DNA of 64,000 nucleotides. It comes from Anthopleura xanthogrammica. Lineage: Eukaryota; Cnidaria; Anthozoa; Actiniaria; Actiniidae. The position numbers were made by a program, and so were the translations under genes. The stretch is from assembly GCA_964019055.1 (NCBI GenBank), contig OZ025213.1:1679269-1743268 (forward strand), given 5' to 3'. The stretch's first letter is position 1. Each line of letters begins with the position of its first letter. Of this stretch, positions 59,001-64,000 are shown in pieces. The notes under the pieces were generated by a model. The model saw nothing but the letters and a program-made list of their open reading frames with translations. It was not told where the DNA came from and made no database searches.

Positions 59001-61082
59001 GAACCCTGAAACAACCTCTGGGCTGATCTAAGTCAGGGCACAGCTAACTCACAGAGAGAACCCTGAAACAACCTCTGAGCTGATCAAAGTCAGGGCACAG
59101 CTAACTCACAGATAGAACCCTGAAACAACCTCTGGGCTTATCAAAGTAAGGGAGTGGCTAGGTGTTAACTCAGAGATTGGAATTTAGCATGTTGGGTTTT
59201 ATGGTGTTATTTTCCATGTGATTTAGACCCTAGAGTGGCACGTGTGATGTTAGTGCAATATCACTACACCACCCTTGAATTCCTGACTCACTGATTGCCC
59301 TGATAAGGTCCCCCTCCCCCCTCAACCCTTTTATTACATTACCTAGGGCTCTAGGTAGTCCAGCTGGCTGAAAAGAGATACTAAATCCATACAAGTGACT
59401 GGCAGCTTCTGTTTGGACCTTGATCAATGCTTGTCCACTGTAGATGACAATATTAGGCCTTCCAAATAATAATGGTGTTTCACAGAATTTGGCCCTCAGT
59501 TTGGATTTGCTGGAATTTTTATGTAATTCGAACAGTTGTACACTGTTATTTTTGCATCCATGTGGTAATTTAAGATAGTATATATTAAAAAACAAAGGAC
59601 CTGAAGGATTACTGAATTTCCTCTGGCATTGAGTCCTTGACAACTTGTGTTTTCCTGTTAACCTATTTTTCGTCATATATATATTATTTCCTCTCTTAAT
59701 GCAATCATCCTCTGGAAAAAAGTAGGATAAAAATATAAAAGTAAACCTTGATTAGTGAAATAAAATAAACACAGAAAATCACTTAAATCTAAAAAGTAAA
59801 AAAAAATCTTGTATGGATGGTTTGCATTATTCCCAACAAAATCAAATGATAAAGACAAGCTAAGCACATGTAGCACGTTTACGGCATGACGCTGACACGA
59901 CACAGAATGTCGAATGTTTTATACACAGCCTGGCACTGACACGGTTATGGTAAGGCGTGGCCCATGCCGTTAGTTATTCATATCATAGTCATATTCATAT
60001 CATTATATACCATTACCATTTGCATGGATTTGAAGAACAGAGTTGAAATTTGAAGACTTCAATTGAAAAGACAACCCAACATCAGAGGTAAATGATGATC
60101 CTCCTGGAACTCCTCCTGGTTCTTGGCAAAGATTATGTTTCAGCTTACCAGCTGAGCCATAAGGCCCATCAAAGATAGAAACACTTCCCGTTCTACAGAA
60201 CAGGTTATTTTCTATGTTCAGTGTGATATTCATTAGGATACCCTTTATGCTAGGTGTTATTTTCCATGTGCAATCTACTGGAGATGGCAAGTCTGCTCCA
60301 GTGGTCAACAGAAATGGAGGAGTTAAGAGGATGTTGTTATTCTCATCATTAGAGTTATTTGCAGAACAGGACTTGCCTAAGGGAAAGAAAAACATTTATT
60401 TAATATCAGGTGGGGGTGCAGGTGAAGGCTGGGATTTACTTAGTTGGTAACCCATTGACAAATCTGAACCCCCCTCTCAGTTACTGGATAGAAAAGTGGC
60501 CCCTCCCTTGTTATAAAATTGCTGTGCAAATCTGAGTTTTGTGTGTGCAATGCAGCTTGAGTCTTTTTTTAATAACTCCCCATCCCTACCCTACAGAACC
60601 ACACAATTACACACCAATTCCACCCCAACCCCTCCCAGGCAAAAAATATGGTCCATAGATATTTTAAACACTTTCCAAAATGTTACCTGATTTTATGTAG
60701 CTGTATGAGATACGAAAACGCATGCTACCAGTAGCTTCTCCTAACCCTTTTTTCAAATAGAGAGAGATCTTTTGTCCAGATGAATAAATAAAAGGCACAG
60801 AACTATTAGATTCATCTAGTTTTGATTCTCCAGCAGTGATGTTGATGATAAGTGGACTAGAAGCCTTTGCACCATCACGGATTTCAAGGTATGAGTGGTT
60901 GTTGGTGGAGTTATTGAACATTACTTCATTAAAGTACAACTTGATAAGTCTTCCTGGTGGGCAGGTGAGAATCCAGATGCATGAAGAATTTGCTGGGATC
61001 CTGTCTGGATAGTTAGGGCTGGTGAGATTCCCAGATGATGATGTATTGGTCATAGTGATTTGAATTCCAACGCCATTACATC
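56083..61082 (-). CDS. CUB-domain membrane protein, copy 3, 5'-truncated chimera
   Basis: Exons 60687-61082, 60017-60376, 59343-59711, 58644-58888, 57831-57999 and 56083-56252 form one open frame of 569 codons including stop. Four CUB-type modules are nearly identical to copy 1 (NYPDRIPANSSCIWILTCPP; DCTWKITPSI with an added Val-Pro-Gly; RTQCQRKFSNPSG; CSEYNSPERN). The last exon is of the copy 2 type: PSPSPGLSWVVKGVLIGVGC, a short tail ending EPPYAYHLT. Neither of the two signal-peptide exons is found upstream; a TIR element (61266-61638) and then a duplication edge near 61829 occur there. Without a secretion signal it is probably a pseudogene or needs an unseen 5' exon. Confidence 0.75.
56478..57515 (+). 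repeat. 18-bp minisatellite, more than 50 units, in CUB copy 3
   Basis: Head-to-tail CACCCCTTACACCCAAACA units with CATCC and CACTC variants, and shorter 17-bp forms near 57330-57480. The unit length is a multiple of three, so a 260-residue open frame runs across it; it is not a gene. It lies in the last intron of copy 3. Confidence 0.95.
57662..57704 (-). pseudogene. Remnant of a copy-2-type CUB exon at a recombination joint
   Basis: The 3' end of the penultimate exon in copy 2 form (GGCTTCTTGATAAATTATG ... GTTCCGATTG|gtaag) is followed directly by copy-1-type intron sequence (CTTAATAGGGCTTCAGAGTG). The complete exon used by copy 3 lies at 57831-57999. Confidence 0.75.
58105..58330 (+). repeat. 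SINE-like fragment with GAGCCCCAGCTCGGGC
   Basis: TTCGAGCCCCAGCTCGGGCC is followed by GTGAGTTGAGTTTATTTGAT, TCTCTCCTGTGCCACGAG, TTTTCTCTGGGTACTCC and CTCCCTCCGTAAAAATC. This is the order of a tRNA-derived SINE family I know from anthozoan genomes. It is inserted in copy 3 only, in the intron between 57999 and 58644. Confidence 0.65.
58430..58620 (-). repeat. 122-bp-type repeat in CUB copy 3
   Basis: About 1.5 units of the array described at 37790-38100; one unit fewer than in copy 1, so unit number changed after duplication. Confidence 0.7.
58940..59165 (-). repeat. 57-bp-type tandem repeat (SINE tail) in CUB copy 3
   Basis: Four units of CCTGAAACAACCTCTG-GCTGATC, equivalent to 38590-38800. 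Confidence 0.8.
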
Positions 61083-61265
61083 CTAGTGGATAAAATCAGC
61101 ATTAATTCTGTAATGGATTTTCTGGAAATTAATCCAGAATTCCCCTGGCCCCTCCTCTGCCTCAACATGCACATTCACACAAGTGGAAAAAATACCCACA
61201 TCCACATGTACAGTGAATACAGACATAAAGCTGTAGGGATTAGAAGAACATAAGAGAAATAAGTG

Positions 61266-61638
61266 TTACAGCTAATTTACGTCACATGTGACCAGTAACT
61301 TGAATGTTTTGATTGGAGTTTTGGCGGCTTCGTTTGAAATTCCAAATCTCAGTGCCAACTACGATCAAAACAATGGCAACTCAAAATATTTATATTTTTA
61401 AAATAAATATTTTGAAGCTGATACTTAGCGATGTGGTTGTCAAGTGAATTATCTTTGAAAATATTTTACAATCATTCACCATGATGCATATGGCGGGTCC
61501 AAAATCTAATTTTTAACTTAATTTTTTTTTTGAATATCGGAGCCATTGATCGGAGATTTGAAATGTTAATATGAAGTCTTAAAAACTACATTTGAATTCT
61601 CGGATTTACTGGTCACACCTGATGTAAATTAGCTGTAA
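61266..61638. mobile_element. TIR element at the 5' edge of CUB copy 3
   Basis: TTACAGCTAATTTACGTCAC ... GTGACCAGTAA at the left; TTACTGGTCAC ... GATGTAAATTAGCTGTAA at the right. Inverted arms of about 37 bp, total 373 bp, non-coding. It occupies the region where the small signal-peptide exon would lie in the other copies. Confidence 0.75.
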
Positions 61639-61858
61639 GAGAAGTGTTCAAGAAGCACAGCATATATAGCAGAGAGCTTCTCAATACCAACTACCAACTA
61701 CGTATATGTGAAGATATCGTAGTTTATTTATAACTAATGCATTTTTCGAAGCGATAAAAATCGAAGTAGCAAATATGAGGATTGAATAAGATAGAAAAAC
61801 CAAAAAGTAGATATGACAACGATTAGAACACTAGTACTGAGACCATTGCTTAACCAAC

Positions 61859-63571
61859 CTTCTTATATGCCGCATTTTGTTCCAGGGTATCCCAAGGTCA
61901 GACTTCATTGCAAGGCCTTCATCAGGTGGAACTTCCAAGCTCAATCCAGCCTGAGGAATTTATAGACAAATAAACTTTATTAAGCATGCCTATCTCTTTG
62001 CAACTGCTGATTTAATTTGTAATACCTACCTCTTGAACAATTTGTTGCCTTTCCTCTCGACCAACTCTTCTCAATTCAGACATTTGTTGAACCGCAAAGT
62101 CTTCATCGGATCCACCACTAATAGCACGTCTTACTTTCTCTGTTGCAGAAGCCCTCCGCTGAACTGTTTTTAGACTTGCCTCTGAACTGTTTTTGCGAAC
62201 AGAGCTTATGATAGAAAGCTTGAGGGGCTAAAAGCAATAATATTGAAAATGATCCAGCATTATGAAAGAAATGTTAGTCAGAATTGAGAAAATTCATTTA
62301 TATTTTTGGATTGGGGGAGGATTGTGGTTTTGGGTAACATGTGTCAAAAATTTTACATAACCCCCTTTGTTTACACATTTTTTAAACCTGACCCCTCTCT
62401 ACATATATATACTTTTCACTTGACCCCTCCCCCTCAAAAATGGCAGTGCATTACTGTTGTTACTGAGAATTATGAATTTTATAAAACGATGAAAAAAACC
62501 CTGAGAATAATTGGGTCATAAGTTTTCTATTTTTAAGATAGTACTGGTTTATAGAGCTCTAATTTGTGACGTGTCTGAATCGAATTATTCGTGAGAGTGA
62601 CTAATTATTCTAGGCCTATATAATGTAGTGGTAATCTTAACTCTACCCACCGTTCCTCCTGTTTTCAGAACAACTTGAGATGACTTTGCCAGTTGAAGTT
62701 TTCTTTTCATTAAATGTGTAGTTACTGTCTCTTCAATAGTTGAAAGGGGTGTGGTAATAGGGGTATCAAGAACTTGGGTCAGGGGGATGCTGCATGGCTG
62801 GGCGACATAATTGCTACACTGGTTTTCGTGGGACTCTAATCGATCAAGGGGAACTGCAGACTTGCACGACACGCACATTACACAGAGTGAACCCAAAATG
62901 CTCAAGAAAACTCTAGGAACTTTGGAAAGGGTCGATGCTGTAATTACTTGAGTACAAACGGGACACTTGGAACTTTCACCTGTGTGTTCCAGCCAGGCAC
63001 GTATGCAGTTGTAACAAAAGTAATGTTGGCAACTTGACTGTACAGGCCGCTCAAAAATTTCTTTGCATATACAACATACAAGGTCTGCAGGTGGATTTAA
63101 GAATCGATTGATTTCCGGCATGACGCTGATTATAGGAATTGGCACGATTGCACTAGATATGTTTATAACATTGACGGTTTCTGCATGATTCGGCATGGTA
63201 GATTTCTTTGGTCTGCCCCTTCCCATAGTACCTTTCCGTTTCCTCCCTCCACGTTGGTCCTTGTGGAATTTCTCACATGTACAACAGTAATGATCTTCAT
63301 GTTTTTTCCAATTGAATGCTTCCATGATGGTATTGTAAGCTGGATCTCTTTGGCCTTTCATGCATTTTGCATAACAGTTGTTGCAAAGTTTTGTAGGGTG
63401 GATATTGGGATCGTCATTCCCAACATCCACCCCAAAAACTTGCAAAACTTTATTTCCTAGGTCGTTATCATTCAGGTTATATTTGTACTCGGTGCATTTC
63501 TCTCCCTGGTAAACACCACAAACTCTACACGTTTTTTCGAGGCAAGCCAGGTGAAAAGCCAATGTTGACAT
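61859..63571 (-). CDS. RAG1 N-terminal homologue (N-RAG-like zinc-finger protein), 5' three exons
   Basis: Exons 62651-63571, 62030-62227 and 61859-61950 join in frame (307 codons, 66 codons, then 92 nt). Exon 1 matches the non-core RAG1 N-terminus: CRVCG (15-19), NIHPTKLCNNCY (56-67), CCTCEKFHKDQRGGRKRK (96-113), an AT-hook-like GRGRPKK (117-123), a C3HC4 RING (Cys166, 169, 181, His183, Cys186, 189, 203, 206) and a C2HC finger (Cys233, 236, His248, Cys252) after SKVPRVFLSILGSL. The vertebrate counterpart is a dimerising zinc region with ubiquitin-ligase activity. Exons 2-3 carry SDEDFAVQQMSELRR and GIPWNKMRHIRR. Exon 1 uses donor GTGGGT at 62650, because the next GT breaks the frame. No DDE core, stop or further exon is seen before CUB copy 3, and the final donor is phase 2, which does not fit the CUB exon. 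Probably truncated. Confidence 0.8.
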
Positions 63572-64000
63572 TTTCTGAAGTATTATAATTGAAACAATAG
63601 AAAAAGGGTTTGAAAAAGTGCTTATAAGTTGTTGAGAAAAATAGTTAGCTCTAAAATATTGGCAAATACTTAAAATACATCATCATTAATTAACGGAAAA
63701 GCCTTACCGTTTATCAGAAAAAGTTCCGGTGGTTATCTAGAGGGCGCTTCAAATTGCCGGTTTTAGGGAAAAAAGTGAAAAGACGTAAGACGATCGTCTG
63801 AAGTATCGGACGTATTTCTGAAATTTTACATATTGTTATTGAAAAAAAACTGATTGAACGAGGAAATATTTCGTATATGAAGGTTCATAAGGGTCTTTTT
63901 TGATTACTTGTAAAGTGAAGTGGCTAATTTAAGCATAAATTAACCAAAAAAAATATTTCAAGTTTGCCGCCATCTTGGTTGCTACGGCTTCATTTTTGCA
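63572..64000. other. 5' flank of the RAG1-like gene
   Basis: AT-rich and without coding signal. It includes the candidate promoter motif at 63966-63978. Confidence 0.5.
63966..63978 (-). promoter_or_regulatory. YY1-type motif CCAAGATGGCGGC upstream of the RAG1-like gene
   Basis: The minus strand reads CCAAGATGGCGGC, the well-known YY1 consensus often found at animal promoters. GTAGCAACC precedes it on the same strand. It is about 395 bp upstream of the start codon. Motif match only; promoter use is inference. Confidence 0.4.

Noticed and set aside
61082..63571. Fusion transcript of the RAG1-like exons to CUB copy 3
   Set aside because: The last RAG1-like donor is phase 2, whereas the first CUB exon needs phase 1; joining would shift the frame.
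1..64000. CRISPR arrays, bacterial operons, ribosome binding sites
   Set aside because: The spaced repeats are SINE tails, minisatellites or exon-bearing duplications; intron-containing genes and polyadenylation signals show eukaryotic DNA.

Overview
This window is nuclear DNA from an invertebrate animal, most likely an anthozoan cnidarian of the stony-coral or anemone type. I infer this from AT-rich DNA, multi-exon genes with short GT-AG introns, dense short inverted-repeat elements, long AAT/TTA runs, tRNA-derived SINEs and lineage-typical families (SLC16-like arrays, CUB receptors, an N-terminal RAG1 homologue). Almost every host gene lies on the minus strand. Exon coordinates were inferred by hand from splice sites and phase; each complete model gives an open frame whose total length is divisible by three.

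Region 1 (1 to about 25.9 kb) is a tandem array of six monocarboxylate-transporter-like genes (A to F; A is cut by the window edge). They share one four-exon structure, with exon 1 of 175 nt, exon 2 of 587 nt, exon 3 of 370 nt and a variable exon 4. Their 5' flanks sort them into pairs A/B, C/D and E/F. Two decayed copies, each an exon-2 piece beside an exon-4 piece, lie upstream of E and F. Comparing paired copies exposes filled and empty sites for several insertions.

Region 2 (25.9 to 36.8 kb) holds one secreted multidomain gene (signal peptide, short dibasic propeptide, CAP domain, P-type trefoil, repetitive Pro/Gly stalk made by mini-exon duplication, C-type-lectin-like domain), followed by a gene-poor repeat-rich stretch.

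Region 3 (36.8 to 61.8 kb) carries three paralogous CUB-domain type I membrane proteins. Copy 1 is complete with a long PPxY-containing tail. Copy 2 is complete with a shortened tail. Copy 3 is a chimera lacking its signal-peptide exons. Between copies 2 and 3 sits a 3.28-kb insertion with TG...CA ends and a 5-bp target duplication. It encodes a 728-aa protein with two membrane segments, a basic region, a 2A-type ribosome-skipping motif (DIEKNPGP) and two cysteine-protease-like modules.

Region 4 (61.8 to 64 kb) holds the 5' exons of a RAG1 N-terminal homologue (zinc-binding N-domain, AT-hook-like motif, C3HC4 RING, C2HC finger). The CUB-copy-3 duplication junction lies about 30 bp beyond its third exon, so no RAG1 core is visible downstream. 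The strongest leads are the 2A/protease element, the truncated RAG1-like gene and the CAP-trefoil-stalk-lectin gene.
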